From: Pseudomonas ekonensis
GTDB taxonomy: Bacteria; Pseudomonadota; Gammaproteobacteria; Pseudomonadales; Pseudomonadaceae
Direction of reading: 5' to 3'
NCBI RefSeq assembly: GCF_019145435.1
Contig: NZ_JAHSTS010000001.1
Span: 62,001-126,000, forward strand
Length of the DNA stretch: 64,000 bases
Shown: in pieces, positions 28,230-39,105 of the stretch
How the letters are laid out: each line of letters starts with the position of its first letter
Position numbering within the stretch: position 1 is the first letter of the stretch
Notes under the pieces: generated by a model
Databases searched by the model: none
What the model was told of the DNA's origin: nothing
The model's input: only the letters and a program-made list of their open reading frames with translations
Program-made: the position numbers and the translations under genes

Positions 28230-31200
28230 CCGGTGCCCGCATGCTGCGCATTTGCTCGAAAATCCCTCTGCTGCTGGCGCTGCTGCTGCCATTGGCGACC
28301 GTGAACGCCGAAGACACCGTGGCGCCCAGCGGCTACACGCCGGTGGCCGGCGAGAGTTTCTTCCTGCTGGCCGACAGCAGTTTCGCCAGCGACGAACAGG
28401 CGATGGTGCGCCTCGAAGCGCCGGGCCGCGATTACCGCAGGTTCCGCATGGAGCCTTACGGCGGCGCCGACATCCGGGTGTACCGGATCGACAAGCCGCT
28501 GGACTTCCTCAAGCGCCAGAAGAACCTGCACCGGGTGGCCAGCGACGGCCAGTTCAAGGGTGAGGGCCTGTCCAACACCTTGGCGTACCTGTGGGACAAC
28601 TGGTACCGCAAGTCCCGTCGGGTGATGCAGCGGGCGTTCTCCTACGAGTCGCGCAAGCAGGTCACCGACGAGGTGCCGGAGCTGAAGATGGGCAACGCCA
28701 TCGCCGCGCCGACGCCGTATGACGCCCAGCCGCAGTTCGCCCTGATTCCGGGCCTGCCGGTGGTCACCCAGTTCCGGTATCCGCTGTGGCAGGCCAAGCC
28801 GATCCAGCCGCCGGAAGGCGTGAAGCTGGCCGGTTCGTCCAGCGAGTTCGTCAGCGTCGCGCCGGGCAACGTCTACATCCCGCTGGGCCAGCTGAAGCCG
28901 GGCCTGTACCTGGTCGAAGCGCTGGTGGGCAAGTACCGGGCGACCACCATGGTGTTCGTCTCCAACACCGTGGCGGTGAGCAAGATCGCCGGCGACGAGT
29001 TGCTGGTGTGGGCGGCGCGCAAGCATGAAGGCAGTTCGGTGGCCAAGGCCAGCGTGCTGTGGACCGACGGCCTGGGCGTGATGAGCAGCGGCGCCACCGA
29101 TGCCGATGGGTTGCTGCGCCTGAAGCACGTCAGCCCCGAGCGTTCGTTCGTGATCGGCGAGGACGAAGAGGGCGGGGTGTTCGTCTCCGAGAACTTCTAC
29201 TACGACAGTGAAATCTACGACACCAAGCTCTATGCGTTCACCGACCGGCCGCTGTACCGGCCGGGGGACTGGGTGTCGCTGAAGATCGTCGGCCGCGAGT
29301 TCAAGAACGCGCGGGACTCCGTGCCGCCGGGCGCGGCGGACGTCAGCGTCAGTGTGCTCGACGCCACCGGTACCGAACTGCAGACCCTCGACCTGAAACT
29401 CGATTCGAAGGCCGGCACCCAGGGCCGCTTCCAGTTGCCGGACAACGCCGTGGCCGGCGGTTACGAGCTGCGCTTCAACTACAAGGACCAGGCCTACAGC
29501 AGCGCTTTCCGGGTGGCGGAGTACATCAAGCCGCACTTCGAGATCTCGCTGAACCTGGCCAAGCAGGATTACCGCACCGGCGAGCCGGTCAAGGGCAGCC
29601 TGGTGCTGCTCTACCCGGACGGCAAACCGGTGGCCAACGCCAAGCTGACCCTGAGCCTGCGGGCCCAGCAGCTGTCGATGGTCGACAACGAGCTGCAATA
29701 CCTGGGGCAGTTCCCGGTGGAACTGACCAGCACCGAACTGACCACCGACGGCAAAGGCAACGCGACCCTGGACCTGCCGGCCGCCGACAAGCCGAGCCGC
29801 TACATGCTCACCGTGTTCGCCAGCGACGGCGCGGCGTACCGGGTCAAGACCACCAAGGAAATCCTCATCGACCGGGGCGCGGCCAGTTTCCGCCTGAGCG
29901 CGCCGCAGCGCTTCAGCGCGGCGGGCGACAAGGTCGCGTTCAGCTACGTCAACGAGGGCGGCAGCGAACCGGCCAAGGCCGTGACGCCGAGCGGCTACAG
30001 CTGGGTGCGCCTGGAAGACCAGAGCACCGGCGAAGGCAAGCTGGCGGCCGGCGACAAAGGCTTCAGCCTGGCCTTCGAGCGTCCGGGCACCTACAACCTG
30101 ACGCTCAAGGATCAGCACGGCCGCGTGCTCGGCGCCACCGGCCACTCGGTGACCGGCGAAGGCGTGAAAGCAGTGCCGGGCACCGTGGAGATCGTCCTCG
30201 ACAAACCCGAGTACAAGGCTGGCGACGAAGCGCTGGCGTTGATCACCTTCCCGGAACCGGTCAGCGATGCGCTGCTGTCGCTGGAACGCGACAAGGTCGA
30301 AGCCACCGCGCTGCTGGCCAAGGGCGGCGACTGGCTGAAGCTGGAAAAACTCAGCGACACCCAGTACCGCGCGCGCATCCCGGTCAAGGACACCTTTGCG
30401 CCGAACATGACGTTCTCGGCGCTGTACACCAAGGGCGGCCAATACAGCTTCCAGAACGCCGGGATCAAAGTGGCCGCGCCGCAGATCGATGTGGCGATCA
30501 GCACCGACAAGCCGGTGTACCTGCCGGGCGATACGGTGACGGTGGACCTGTCCACCCAGTTCGCCGGCAAAGCGGTGCCGGCGCACCTGACGGTCAGCGT
30601 CGTCGATGAAATGGTCTACGCGTTGCAGCCGGAGATCGCGCCGACCATCGACCAGTTCTTCTACCACCCGCGCCGCAACAACGTGCGCACCAGCGCCAGC
30701 CTCTCGTTCATCAGTTACGACGTGGCGCTGCCGGGCAGCCCCGGCGCACCGGGCAAGGCCAACCGCAGCGAGCGCGGCGTGAAGGTGCTGGAGCGTCCGC
30801 GCCGCGAAGACGTCGACACCGCCGCCTGGCAGCCGGAGCTGTTGACCGGCGCCGACGGCAAGGCCCGCTTCACCTTCAAGATGCCGGACTCGCTGACCCG
30901 CTGGCGCATCACCGCACGGGTCATCGCCGATGACGGCCTGGTGGGGCAGAAGAAGCAGTTCGTCCGTTCGGAAAAACCGCTGTACCTGAAGTGGAGCGGG
31001 CCCGGCACGTTCCGCAAGGGCGACCGGCCGCAACTGGGCGTGTTCGCCTTCAGCCAGGCCGAGAAACCGGTCAAGGCCGAACTGGTGACCCGTTACGCCG
31101 GCGCCGAGCAGCGCCTGCCGGTGACCCTCGAAAACGGCATCAATTACCTGCCGCTGCCGGCGTTCACCCTGGCGTCCGGCGAGTGGACGGCGGAGCTGGT

Positions 31201-32800
31201 GCAGGACGGCAAGACCGCCGACTCGCTCGTCGTGCGCCTGACCGCGACCGGCGAAGGCTGGCAGGTCACCCAGACCCAGAGCCTCGACGTGGCCGCCGGC
31301 GACACGCCGCTGAGCCTGCCGCCGGACGCCACGGATATCCGCCTGCGCCTGGATGACAGCCCGCAGGCGCTGTTCCGCTCGGCCCTCGATGACTTGCTGA
31401 GCTACCCGTACGGCGGCGTCGAGCAGACCGCCAGCCGCCTGCTGCCGCTGAGCATCGCCTACCCGTCGCTGGCGTCGAGCCCGCAGATCCGCGACCGCCT
31501 GCGCCTGATCATGCAGAACAGCCGCCTGCGCCTGGTGCAGATGGCCGGGCCGTCGGCGAGCTTCACGTGGTGGGGCTTGGACGGCGAGCCGGACGCGTTC
31601 CTGACCGCCTACGCCTACTACGCCGACTGGAACGCCAGCCGGGCGCTGGAACTGACCCTGCCGCCGGAGCACTGGCAACGGGTGCTGGAGGTCTACGCCA
31701 AGCAGGCGCCGAACACGCCGCTGCTGCAACGGGCGCTGATCCTGTCGTTCGCCCGGCAGATGCACTTGCCGGTCAACACCTTGCTCAGCGGCCTGATGGA
31801 CGATTTGGCCAAGGCCGGCGAAGGCAATGCCGAAACCCTGCTGGATGACGGCGAGGACAGCCTGGTGATGGGCGATCCGGACTCGGCGCTGGGGCTGGCG
31901 GCGGCGCGGGTGCTGACCGCCTCGTTGGCCAAACAGGTGAAAGTCGCGCTGCCGGAGGCGTTCAACCGTCAGGTGGAGGCGGCGCAGCAACGGTTGGCGG
32001 TGAGTTCGCAGCCGTTCGCCGAAGCCCTGAACCTGTCGCTGCAAGCGTTCGATCAGGCCCGGGCGAAGGCCTTGCTGCAACGCCTGCTGCCGCAGCAGTC
32101 GACCCTGGAACGCGCATTGGCGCTGACCTGGCTGCAACGCAGCATCGAACAGGCGTCGCCGACCATTGCGTTGGCGCCGGGCGAAGGCTGGAAGAAACAG
32201 TACGGTGCGAGCGGCGAGATGTTCTGGACCTGGCAGGGTGCCGCGCCGGTGCCTTCGGTGCTGTCGGTGTCCGGCACGCAGGAGCGTCCGCTGCGTGCGG
32301 CGGTGAGCTTCAAGACCGCGCAACCTTCGGTCGAGCCGATGGCCGTGACCGTCACCCGGCGCCTGTCGCGCCTGGTGCCGGGCGACGAAGCGTTCACCTT
32401 CAAGCTGGAGCCGGTGGGCAACAAGCCGTTGTCCAGCGACAGCCTGTACCTGGACGAAGTGATCCTCACCGGCAAAGCCGCCAGACCGCTGCGCTACGGC
32501 ATGCTCGAAGTGCCGCTGCCGCCGGGTGCCGATGTCGAGCGCACCACCTGGGGCATCAAGCTGCAAGGCAAGGACGGCACCGAACCGACCGCGCTGGAGA
32601 AGGCCCGCTTCGAGCCGGGGCAGCTGGCCTACGCGGTGCCGGTGGATGCCCTGAGCGGCGAACTGCGCCTGCGGCATCTGGTGCGCTTCTCGCAGAAGGG
32701 CCAGTTCAACCTGCCGCCGGTGCGTTTCACCCAGGTGTATGCGCCGCAGCATCAGGCCCAGGAAGCGAAAGCGGCCCTGGGTCAGGTCACGGTCAACTGA
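28226..32800 (+). CDS. magD: MagD, bacterial alpha-2-macroglobulin without thioester
   Basis: A 1524-residue secreted protein, start overlapping magC (ATGA), with a hydrophobic signal segment ([17 protein letters not shown]). It contains the macroglobulin repeats ([56 protein letters not shown]), the A2M domain ([35 protein letters not shown]) and the thiol-ester domain helices ([18 protein letters not shown]). In the last the usual Cys of CxEQ is Gly, so no internal thioester can form. There is no lipobox. It probably traps proteases by conformational change in the periplasm. Confidence 0.93.
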   Translation: MTGARMLRICSKIPLLLALLLPLATVNAEDTVAPSGYTPVAGESFFLLADSSFASDEQAMVRLEAPGRDYRRFRMEPYGGADIRVYRIDKPLDFLKRQKNLHRVASDGQFKGEGLSNTLAYLWDNWYRKSRRVMQRAFSYESRKQVTDEVPELKMGNAIAAPTPYDAQPQFALIPGLPVVTQFRYPLWQAKPIQPPEGVKLAGSSSEFVSVAPGNVYIPLGQLKPGLYLVEALVGKYRATTMVFVSNTVAVSKIAGDELLVWAARKHEGSSVAKASVLWTDGLGVMSSGATDADGLLRLKHVSPERSFVIGEDEEGGVFVSENFYYDSEIYDTKLYAFTDRPLYRPGDWVSLKIVGREFKNARDSVPPGAADVSVSVLDATGTELQTLDLKLDSKAGTQGRFQLPDNAVAGGYELRFNYKDQAYSSAFRVAEYIKPHFEISLNLAKQDYRTGEPVKGSLVLLYPDGKPVANAKLTLSLRAQQLSMVDNELQYLGQFPVELTSTELTTDGKGNATLDLPAADKPSRYMLTVFASDGAAYRVKTTKEILIDRGAASFRLSAPQRFSAAGDKVAFSYVNEGGSEPAKAVTPSGYSWVRLEDQSTGEGKLAAGDKGFSLAFERPGTYNLTLKDQHGRVLGATGHSVTGEGVKAVPGTVEIVLDKPEYKAGDEALALITFPEPVSDALLSLERDKVEATALLAKGGDWLKLEKLSDTQYRARIPVKDTFAPNMTFSALYTKGGQYSFQNAGIKVAAPQIDVAISTDKPVYLPGDTVTVDLSTQFAGKAVPAHLTVSVVDEMVYALQPEIAPTIDQFFYHPRRNNVRTSASLSFISYDVALPGSPGAPGKANRSERGVKVLERPRREDVDTAAWQPELLTGADGKARFTFKMPDSLTRWRITARVIADDGLVGQKKQFVRSEKPLYLKWSGPGTFRKGDRPQLGVFAFSQAEKPVKAELVTRYAGAEQRLPVTLENGINYLPLPAFTLASGEWTAELVQDGKTADSLVVRLTATGEGWQVTQTQSLDVAAGDTPLSLPPDATDIRLRLDDSPQALFRSALDDLLSYPYGGVEQTASRLLPLSIAYPSLASSPQIRDRLRLIMQNSRLRLVQMAGPSASFTWWGLDGEPDAFLTAYAYYADWNASRALELTLPPEHWQRVLEVYAKQAPNTPLLQRALILSFARQMHLPVNTLLSGLMDDLAKAGEGNAETLLDDGEDSLVMGDPDSALGLAAARVLTASLAKQVKVALPEAFNRQVEAAQQRLAVSSQPFAEALNLSLQAFDQARAKALLQRLLPQQSTLERALALTWLQRSIEQASPTIALAPGEGWKKQYGASGEMFWTWQGAAPVPSVLSVSGTQERPLRAAVSFKTAQPSVEPMAVTVTRRLSRLVPGDEAFTFKLEPVGNKPLSSDSLYLDEVILTGKAARPLRYGMLEVPLPPGADVERTTWGIKLQGKDGTEPTALEKARFEPGQLAYAVPVDALSGELRLRHLVRFSQKGQFNLPPVRFTQVYAPQHQAQEAKAALGQVTVN

Positions 32801-32801
32801 C

Positions 32802-34421
32802 ATGAGCCGGCCGCTGGTCTGGCTGCTGTTGTGTCTGGTTCCTGCGCTGGCGACGGCGCAGGACGAGCCGTTGCGCCTGGCGTACAAGGGTGAGTTGCTG
32901 TCGCTGAACCGCACGCAGCTGATCAACCGTGAGCCGTTGCCCGCGACGTTGCAGACGCCGCTGGGCAGCCTGTGGAAACTGTTCGTCTACGCCTGGCTGG
33001 CGGACACCGGTGCCCGGGAGCCGGCCTATGAATGCCGCGGGCAGTCGAAAGAGGAAGTCTACTGCTGCTCCGCCGGCGGCAAGGTCGAGCGCGATCAGGC
33101 GTTGGTGAAGTCCTGCGGGCTGTATTTCGAGCCGGCGCGGCTGGGCATTTCCGCTGCCGATTGGCGTCGTTACTGGCAGGTGCGCAACGCACCGGGATGG
33201 TTGCTTGACTTGCCGTCGGTGCAACCGGCGCAACGGGTTTCGGTGGCCGAACTGCTGCGGGTGTTGGCGTCCGTTCCCGCCCAGGCGCAGATGCGCCGGG
33301 TGCTGCTCGATGTGGTGCTGGGCGCGGCGGACGGCAACGTCGTCGGCGAGCTGGGCGGACGCTTGCGGGTGAAGACCTGGAGCTGGCTCGGCGATCAGGA
33401 CGCGGCGTCGCGCCAGGGCGGGTTCGCCGGCTGGACCGCGGACGGTGCGCCGGTGTGGGCGGGCGGGCGCGGCACCAGTCAGGTGGTGCTGCGCCAGTAC
33501 GGGCAGGCGCTGGCTTCGGTGCTGCCGGCCCCGTGGCCGGCGGAGTCCGGGCGTTGCGTCGAAGTGGGGCTGTTCTCGCGCTACCCGCTTGCGCGTGTGA
33601 TGTCGGCGGGGCACGCCGTGACCTCCGGTCCGCTGGCCGGCGACTACCGCGTCGAGTTCGCCAACGGCAATGCGCTGGATATCCACAGCGCTGGCGAACT
33701 GTTCCTGCTCAACGACAGGCTGGTGGCGCGGCTGGACCGCGAAGAGTACGTCGCCCGCGTCCTCGACCGCGAAGCCAGGTCCGAACCCGCCGAAGCCGCC
33801 AAGGCCCTGGCCGTGGCGATCCGCACCTACCTGCTGCAGAACGCCGCGCGCAGCGGCGAGTGCCTGAGCATCGACGACAGCAGCAACCGCCAGCGGGTCG
33901 CTCCGCGCCCGGCGTCCGCCGAGTCACGCGGGATCGCGGCGTGGACGGCGGATCTGGTGCTGGCCGGCAGCACCGTCACCTATCACTCCGACCAGCCGGG
34001 CCCGGACAGGCTCGCCTGGCAGCAGGCCGTCGAACAGGCCAACGCCGGCCAGCGCTACGACGCGATCCTGCTGCACGCCTATCCCCGCGCCAGCCTCAGC
34101 CGCTGGGACAACCCGGTCGCCTCCTGCGAGGCGCTGCCTGCGGCCCAGGACTGGCTGCAGAAGCAGCGGCGCGGCTGGCGCCCGAGGCTGGAAGGCGAAA
34201 CCGGGTACAACGAGGTCAGCACCTTTGCGGTCTGCAAGCTCGCGTTCGGGCGGCCGTTCGTCGACCGCGAACGCCAGCGCATCTACGTGCGCGGCGTCCT
34301 CACCCTGCAGGACCGCCTCGACCTGACCCACGAATACCTGCACCTGGCCTTCGAGGCACACCCCAACGGCCAGGACGAAACCTACATCGAAGGGCTTGCC
34401 CGTCACCTTTTGCTGGAATAG
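32802..34421 (+). CDS. magE: MagE, DUF2300 protein with SxxK, SpoIID-like and HExxH motifs
   Basis: A 539-residue secreted protein (signal MSRPLVWLLLCLVPALATAQ), 1 nt after magD. Three parts can be seen. Residues 50-250: a region with TPLGSLWKLFVYAWL, where SLWK fits the SxxK of penicillin-interacting enzymes, and a cysteine-rich ECRGQSKEEVYCC. Around 300-390: a SpoIID-like segment (EEYVARVLDREARSEPAEAAKALAVAIRTYLL, in part). At the C-terminus: HEYLH in DLTHEYLHLAFEAH, an HExxH metalloprotease motif followed by a Glu in ETYIEGLARH. DUF2300 (YfaQ). Activity unproven. Confidence 0.82.
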   Translation: MSRPLVWLLLCLVPALATAQDEPLRLAYKGELLSLNRTQLINREPLPATLQTPLGSLWKLFVYAWLADTGAREPAYECRGQSKEEVYCCSAGGKVERDQALVKSCGLYFEPARLGISAADWRRYWQVRNAPGWLLDLPSVQPAQRVSVAELLRVLASVPAQAQMRRVLLDVVLGAADGNVVGELGGRLRVKTWSWLGDQDAASRQGGFAGWTADGAPVWAGGRGTSQVVLRQYGQALASVLPAPWPAESGRCVEVGLFSRYPLARVMSAGHAVTSGPLAGDYRVEFANGNALDIHSAGELFLLNDRLVARLDREEYVARVLDREARSEPAEAAKALAVAIRTYLLQNAARSGECLSIDDSSNRQRVAPRPASAESRGIAAWTADLVLAGSTVTYHSDQPGPDRLAWQQAVEQANAGQRYDAILLHAYPRASLSRWDNPVASCEALPAAQDWLQKQRRGWRPRLEGETGYNEVSTFAVCKLAFGRPFVDRERQRIYVRGVLTLQDRLDLTHEYLHLAFEAHPNGQDETYIEGLARHLLLE

Positions 34422-34424
34422 ACC

Positions 34425-35237
34425 ATGACACTCCGTTATCCACAGGTCTTGCTGTTGCTCTGTGCCTTCGCCGCGCTGTCGCCGGCGTCGGCCGCCGACG
34501 GCGTCAAACTCGACACCCCGGTCGGCGGCTGGCGCACCGGCGCGCCGGAGGGCGAAAGCGAAAGCTTCCGCCAGACCGTCAACTACCCGGCCTCGTCGGT
34601 CAACACCCCGACCGGCCAGGCCAACACCGCGCGCATCAGCGGCCAGATCCAGGCCGCGCCCAAGGGCAACGCGCCCGGCCGGCTTATCGTCAACGGCGTC
34701 AGCATGCCGCTGAAGATCGATGACGCCGGCCGCTTCGACCGCCCGTTCTCCTTCCCCAACGGCAGCAACAGCGTCGAAGTCCGCAGCCCCGACGGCCAGC
34801 AGCGCCACCGCACCCAGTTCCTCAACGCCAGCGGCGGCGCCACCCCGGCCAAACTGCGCGTGCTGCTGGCCTGGGACAGCGACGGCACCGACCTCGACCT
34901 GCACCTCGTCACCCCGGACGGCGCCCACATCTGGTACGGCGACCGCACCGCCCCCAACGGCGCCGCCCTGGACGTCGACGTCACCACCGGCTACGGCCCG
35001 GAAATCTTCGCCATGCCCGCGCCGATCAAGGGCCAGTACCTGGTCTACGTGAACTACTACGGCGGCGGCTACCGCGGGGACGACGAAGGCGGCGAGGAGG
35101 CGGTGCAGCCGCTGACCACGGCGCAGGTGACGGTGATCACCGAAGAAGGCACGCCGAGTGAGAAGATGGAGACGTTCGTGGTGCCGATGAGGGCGGTGGG
35201 GGAACTGACGCTGGTGAAGTCGTTCAGTTATCCGTGA
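34425..35237 (+). CDS. magF: MagF, DUF2135 periplasmic protein
   Basis: A 270-residue secreted protein with signal peptide ending ALSPASAADG, a Ser/Asn-rich central domain (SFPNGSNSVEVRSPDGQ) and a DUF2135 domain (LLAWDSDGTDLDLHLVTPDG, GQYLVYVNYYGGGY). It is a clear paralogue of MagA; both end with VVPMRAVGELTLVKSF-type strands, suggesting duplication within the operon. Last mag gene; its 3' end overlaps the convergent GGDEF gene by 14 nt. Confidence 0.85.
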   Translation: MTLRYPQVLLLLCAFAALSPASAADGVKLDTPVGGWRTGAPEGESESFRQTVNYPASSVNTPTGQANTARISGQIQAAPKGNAPGRLIVNGVSMPLKIDDAGRFDRPFSFPNGSNSVEVRSPDGQQRHRTQFLNASGGATPAKLRVLLAWDSDGTDLDLHLVTPDGAHIWYGDRTAPNGAALDVDVTTGYGPEIFAMPAPIKGQYLVYVNYYGGGYRGDDEGGEEAVQPLTTAQVTVITEEGTPSEKMETFVVPMRAVGELTLVKSFSYP

Positions 35238-36399
35238 GGCTCAGGTACAGCTGACGCAGGGTCAGCACGCGGTTGCGCCCCCTGTCCTTGGCGCCGTACA
35301 ACGCTTCGTCGGCTTCCGAGAGCAGGCGTGACAGGTCATAACCCGACTCCCGTGTCGTGACCACACCGATGCTGACGCTGAGCAGGCCCGGCGCCGGCAT
35401 GGGCAAGCGCGAGAAGGTCAACCGCATACGCTCCGCCACCTGCACAGCGGTCTGTTCGTCACAGGCCCCCAGCAGGCAGGCGAACTCCTCGCCACCGATC
35501 CGGCCGGAGACGTCTTGCTTGCGCAGGCTCTGGGCCATCACCTGGCTGAACGCAACCAAGGCCTGATCGCCTGCGGGATGCCCATAGGTGTCGTTCAGGT
35601 TCTTGAAGTGATCCAGGTCGCAGAGCAGCATTGCCGCCGTCTCTCCCCGCCGTTTGCTGTCGGCCAGCTTTTGCGCAGCGTGAAGCATGAAGGCGCGGCG
35701 GTTGCCGATGCCGGTCAGCGGGTCGGTCAATGCGGCGGCCCTGAACTTCAGTTCGGCGCGTTCCTTCACCATCGCCAGCGTCATGTAGCCGATGCCGATG
35801 ACGTACAGCATCGACTCGAACAGCATGAACGCAAAGAACTGCGCACCGCTGACCGTGCCCGATGCGCTGTGATCCGGTTTCAGGCCTTGGTCGGTGACGC
35901 TGCGCACGGCATAGAACACGGTGTGCAGCAGGATCAGCGCCAGCGCCGGCATGAACGCGACCTCCAGATGCTTGCGGCCGCGCCAGAACTCCAGCGCCGT
36001 GAGCACACCGTAACCGACCGTCAGCAGCGAATACGCCGTCACCCGGGCCGACATGTCGCCGTAGAAGGCAGGGATCAGGCACAGGCTCAGCCAGATGACG
36101 GCCCCGGCCAACATGCCCGGAACCGAGGGCGAGCGACCGACGAATACGCGGATCGCCGTCCAGTTCAGCGCCGCGCCGAGCAGCAGGATCACGTTGCCGA
36201 TCACGATCGGAATGATATCGATGCCGTGGTCGCGCCAGCTGACCAGCAGCATGCCCAAGGTTGCCGACAACATCATGCCGCCCAGGTACGCCAGCGGCCG
36301 TTCGCGGGTCTCGCGATGCCAGGCATGGAGCGTCAACAGCCCCATCAAAAAGAACACGAAGACCGACACGGCCAGCAGGGTAGGGATGTGAAGCGCCAT
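35224..36399 (-). CDS. Membrane diguanylate cyclase (GGDEF)
   Basis: A 391-residue protein with six or seven membrane helices in residues 1-215 and a C-terminal GGDEF domain that makes c-di-GMP from GTP. The active-site loop is GRIGGEEFACLLG. The inhibitory I-site RxxD is present as RKQD, exactly five residues before GGEEF, so product feedback is expected. Metal-binding LLCDLDHFKNLNDTYGHPAGD is intact. It ends inside the magF coding end (14-nt convergent overlap). The sensory signal of the membrane part is unknown. Confidence 0.9.
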   Translation of the reverse strand: MALHIPTLLAVSVFVFFLMGLLTLHAWHRETRERPLAYLGGMMLSATLGMLLVSWRDHGIDIIPIVIGNVILLLGAALNWTAIRVFVGRSPSVPGMLAGAVIWLSLCLIPAFYGDMSARVTAYSLLTVGYGVLTALEFWRGRKHLEVAFMPALALILLHTVFYAVRSVTDQGLKPDHSASGTVSGAQFFAFMLFESMLYVIGIGYMTLAMVKERAELKFRAAALTDPLTGIGNRRAFMLHAAQKLADSKRRGETAAMLLCDLDHFKNLNDTYGHPAGDQALVAFSQVMAQSLRKQDVSGRIGGEEFACLLGACDEQTAVQVAERMRLTFSRLPMPAPGLLSVSIGVVTTRESGYDLSRLLSEADEALYGAKDRGRNRVLTLRQLYLSLTDN

Positions 36400-36630
36400 T
36401 CCTTGGGTTCCCTACGGGGCTCAGTACCGAAATCCGGTCGGTGGAGGGGGAGTCGTTGAGGTTCGCTGCAAGGGCGGGATTTAGCACCGAGGGGGGTGAG
36501 GTTGGCAAGTGGCGGGTTTTGCCGGGACATGCACGGGTGAGGCTTCAACATGTGCAGCAGAGTTGCGGCACATGTTTTCGTCATCATCGTTGGAGGCGAG
36601 GTAGATCGGGGGCTGGGGCCAGTGAGTCGC
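36400..36630. other. Intergenic region at the core/accessory boundary
   Basis: Between the start of the GGDEF gene and the stop of darG. It holds a hairpin with perfect 9-bp arms AACATGTGC and GCACATGTT (36547-36555, 36568-36576), downstream of darG, which could terminate its operon although no T-run follows on the minus strand. Base composition drops to the right of here. Confidence 0.5.
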
Positions 36631-37716
36631 TCAGGCCGCCAGCTCGGGGCGGAAACTACTGGAGGTCAGGCGTTTGAGTGCGATTTCAAGTGCCCGATCA
36701 TTGAACAATCTGTTCTTGCGGGTGGCAGCGCCGACGCCACCGTCCCAATGCTGCAAAGCTTCGCGAACAGCCGCTACAGTCGGGGAAATGCCTTGCTGGC
36801 TCAAGAGCCAGTCCACTGTCGCCAGCAATTCCATTCCAAAGGGCGATTCAAACCCGTCGATCAGTTCGGCGGTGCGTTCCAACGCCGGAGAATATTCCTT
36901 GGCCTCAGTGTTGAGATACGTCTGTAAAAAGGTTTTGCGTGTCTGGTCAAACCAGATCACGTCATCGATGCCGGCATCGCTGATGCGCTTTTCACAGTGC
37001 AGGTAACTGCCGTCGAGATTGTCGAGCAGGTGCTCCAGCCGATTGGCGTAGGGGCCGAATTTATGCGCGACAAACTTCAGGTTTAGCGGGTTCTCTGTCT
37101 CCGGAAGCTTCTCGATGGCGCGTTCAAGGAACCACGCCAGCTTTTGAATCTCCAGCAGACTGCACTCCATGCCCAATACCCAGTAGCGCCTCACCAGTTC
37201 GGCGATGAGGGCACGGGCCGGCGTGAGCTTCTCCACACCGCTGCGTTTGGCAACATTCAGATACTGGTTGGAGGGCTCGAAGACCAATACGTCGGCATCC
37301 ACATCCCCCAATACCTCCACGATTTGTTCACGGACTTCAGGCCACTTCAATCCACCGTTGCCGGCGCCGAGTGGTGGAACCGCAACGGACTTCACGTCAT
37401 TTTCAATCAAGAACCGGCGCAAATCGTGCAGGCCTTCCGTTATCCAGGCCATCTGTGACGGTGAGCGCCAATGGCGCTTGGTCGGGAAGTTGATGATCCA
37501 GCGAGGGCCGTCCAGTTCGTTGGTGGCCGTCACGTGCATCTTTCCGGTTTCCACTTCTCCGGCCTTGCAAGCGGCTGCATACAAGCGGTAGTTCTGCGCA
37601 AAGCGTTCCTTGAACATCAGGGCGATGCCCTTGCCCATCACGCCCACGGTATTCACCGTGTTGACGAGGGCTTCGGTCTTGGCTTCCAGAAGGTTGCCTT
37701 GGGTGAATCGGATCAT
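36631..37716 (-). CDS. darG: DarG-type DNA ADP-ribosylglycohydrolase antitoxin
   Basis: A 361-residue antitoxin. Residues 1-155 are a macrodomain with the ligand-binding loops [19 protein letters not shown] and [15 protein letters not shown], where the Lys after GNGGL is the catalytic lysine in DarG proteins. Residues 160-361 are the C-terminal toxin-binding domain ([36 protein letters not shown]). DarG removes ADP-ribose from thymidine and also binds DarT. The start at 37716 overlaps the darT stop (ATGA). It is last in an operon with two DarT-family genes. Confidence 0.9.
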   Translation of the reverse strand: MIRFTQGNLLEAKTEALVNTVNTVGVMGKGIALMFKERFAQNYRLYAAACKAGEVETGKMHVTATNELDGPRWIINFPTKRHWRSPSQMAWITEGLHDLRRFLIENDVKSVAVPPLGAGNGGLKWPEVREQIVEVLGDVDADVLVFEPSNQYLNVAKRSGVEKLTPARALIAELVRRYWVLGMECSLLEIQKLAWFLERAIEKLPETENPLNLKFVAHKFGPYANRLEHLLDNLDGSYLHCEKRISDAGIDDVIWFDQTRKTFLQTYLNTEAKEYSPALERTAELIDGFESPFGMELLATVDWLLSQQGISPTVAAVREALQHWDGGVGAATRKNRLFNDRALEIALKRLTSSSFRPELAA

Positions 37717-38357
37717 TGGAAATACCATGTCGGACGTGCATGGACAGGCAACGTCAGGCTCCTGGCGGCGACGTCTTGCTCAATGCGTACTTTCATCGCA
37801 TCGGAGTAGCACATGATGCCCAGCAGTCCCGTAATCGGCAGGTGATGGTGGATCAGCGCTTCAGCCTGATACCGCTCCATTTTGCGGGGGTCATCAGGAT
37901 CGCGCTTGAAGTCGCGCCGTTGAAGGATAGACCAATCGATCTGGCCTAGATTCGCCAAGTCGCTGTAATAGTCAGTCCAACCCGGATAGGCGTGTGCGTT
38001 TGTGAAGACAAACGGCAGGCCGAGTTCCGCAATCCGATACAGGCTGGACACCAGAATCACGATTTCGTCGTTGTGACGCTGCTGAACGCTCCAGCCCGAG
38101 TGGATGTTCTGCATCATCACCGAGAAAGGGGTGAAATAGAAGGGCACGTAGTCGGCCAGCACTCCTCCCGGCGCGATAGGCACCTGACGGGTTCGGCGCT
38201 TGTCGATCAGATCGACGTTGTCGATGTTCACGTACTGCGGTGCTTGTGTTTGCGAGTTGGAGCAGTGCAGACCGTTTTCCAGAATCCAGGGCAGGTTGTC
38301 GCGATGGACGATACGCCAAATCAGAGCTTTCTCTGGATTCAGGTTGGTGTAGTTCAT
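37713..38357 (-). CDS. darT: DarT DNA ADP-ribosyltransferase toxin (DUF4433)
   Basis: A 214-residue DarT-family toxin that would attach ADP-ribose from NAD to thymidine in single-stranded DNA. Family landmarks: [19 protein letters not shown] at the N-terminus (NAD-binding His), the [20 protein letters not shown] segment (residues 54-72) and the catalytic Glu166 in [13 protein letters not shown]. It overlaps darG downstream and a second DUF4433-like gene upstream by 4 nt each. The pairing with DarG makes it the main toxin of a type II toxin-antitoxin or phage-defence unit. Confidence 0.88.
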   Translation of the reverse strand: MNYTNLNPEKALIWRIVHRDNLPWILENGLHCSNSQTQAPQYVNIDNVDLIDKRRTRQVPIAPGGVLADYVPFYFTPFSVMMQNIHSGWSVQQRHNDEIVILVSSLYRIAELGLPFVFTNAHAYPGWTDYYSDLANLGQIDWSILQRRDFKRDPDDPRKMERYQAEALIHHHLPITGLLGIMCYSDAMKVRIEQDVAARSLTLPVHARPTWYFQ

Positions 38358-38935
38358 TGATAAAACATTCTCTGATTGACGCCGGTGAGTACATTAACAC
38401 CGGCGGCCCGCATTTTAGCTGCGCAGAGCGCATCGACTTCGTCGTTGGGCGTGAAGATCTTGAAGAAGTCAGCAGGCTTCACGACCCCTGGGGCAAGACA
38501 TTCGGCCATGCAGATGCTTTTACAATGTGAATCATGATATTCGCGACTGTTCATGATATCCCAATCGATGCTTTCAAAGCCTTGGTCATAGTCGAGCAAA
38601 TCTATCGAGTCTCCCGCCAGTGGGTGACGAGGAATGACTTTCCAACCGTTTTTCTTTGCCGTGGATCGATAGACCGTGATCAGCACAAACTGGGTGAAAG
38701 GCCTGTTACGTTGCACACTTCCGTCGAATGGGTTTCCTGCAAACCAGTGAAAGGGGACGTAGTGTTCCAACTGCAAAGCTTGTCGCTTCTTGAGGATGTC
38801 GGGATCTGCCACATCATTGAATCCCGAAAGGCTGGCGCGTGGTTTCAAGCCTTCCTTGAAAATGCCATCCAGGTTTTCAACCGAAGTGAGATGGTAGAGA
38901 AGTTTCTGTTCCTTGATGTTTCTGATTTCCGACAT
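38354..38935 (-). CDS. Second DarT-like (DUF4433) protein
   Basis: A 193-residue protein that also looks like a DarT-family ADP-ribosyltransferase, of a different branch from its neighbour: LLYHLTSVENLDGIFKEGLK, DVADPDILKKRQALQLEHYV, PFHWFAGNPFDG, and Glu145 in SICMAECLAPGVV at the position of the catalytic Glu. The start at 38935 has a strong GGAGACCACC ribosome site; an upstream start at 38995 has none. It is the first gene of the unit, coupled by ATGA to darT. Whether it is a second toxin or an accessory protein is unknown. Confidence 0.75.
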   Translation of the reverse strand: MSEIRNIKEQKLLYHLTSVENLDGIFKEGLKPRASLSGFNDVADPDILKKRQALQLEHYVPFHWFAGNPFDGSVQRNRPFTQFVLITVYRSTAKKNGWKVIPRHPLAGDSIDLLDYDQGFESIDWDIMNSREYHDSHCKSICMAECLAPGVVKPADFFKIFTPNDEVDALCAAKMRAAGVNVLTGVNQRMFYQ

Positions 38936-39105
38936 GGTGGTCTCCTTGACCTGCATATCATTGCAACTGGCTAAAGCCTGATCTGCCCCACGCAAATGGT
39001 GACCCGCAATCCGTGGGGCCTTGAAACAGTGGAGTGATTCTAGAGTGCCATCTTTTCTGGCCGCAAGCGCTGCATCGGAAACTACAGGGCTTTTCTTTCA
39101 GGCAT

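Noticed and set aside
28202..32926. Open frame of over 1,500 codons on the minus strand opposite magD
   Set aside because: It is antisense to a clear alpha-2-macroglobulin gene, has Arg/Gln/His-rich composition typical of shadow frames in high-GC DNA, and has no recognisable domain.
38354..38995. Longer start (38995) for the first DarT-like gene
   Set aside because: The added 20 residues are unlike the family, and the ATG at 38935 has a strong GGAG ribosome site.
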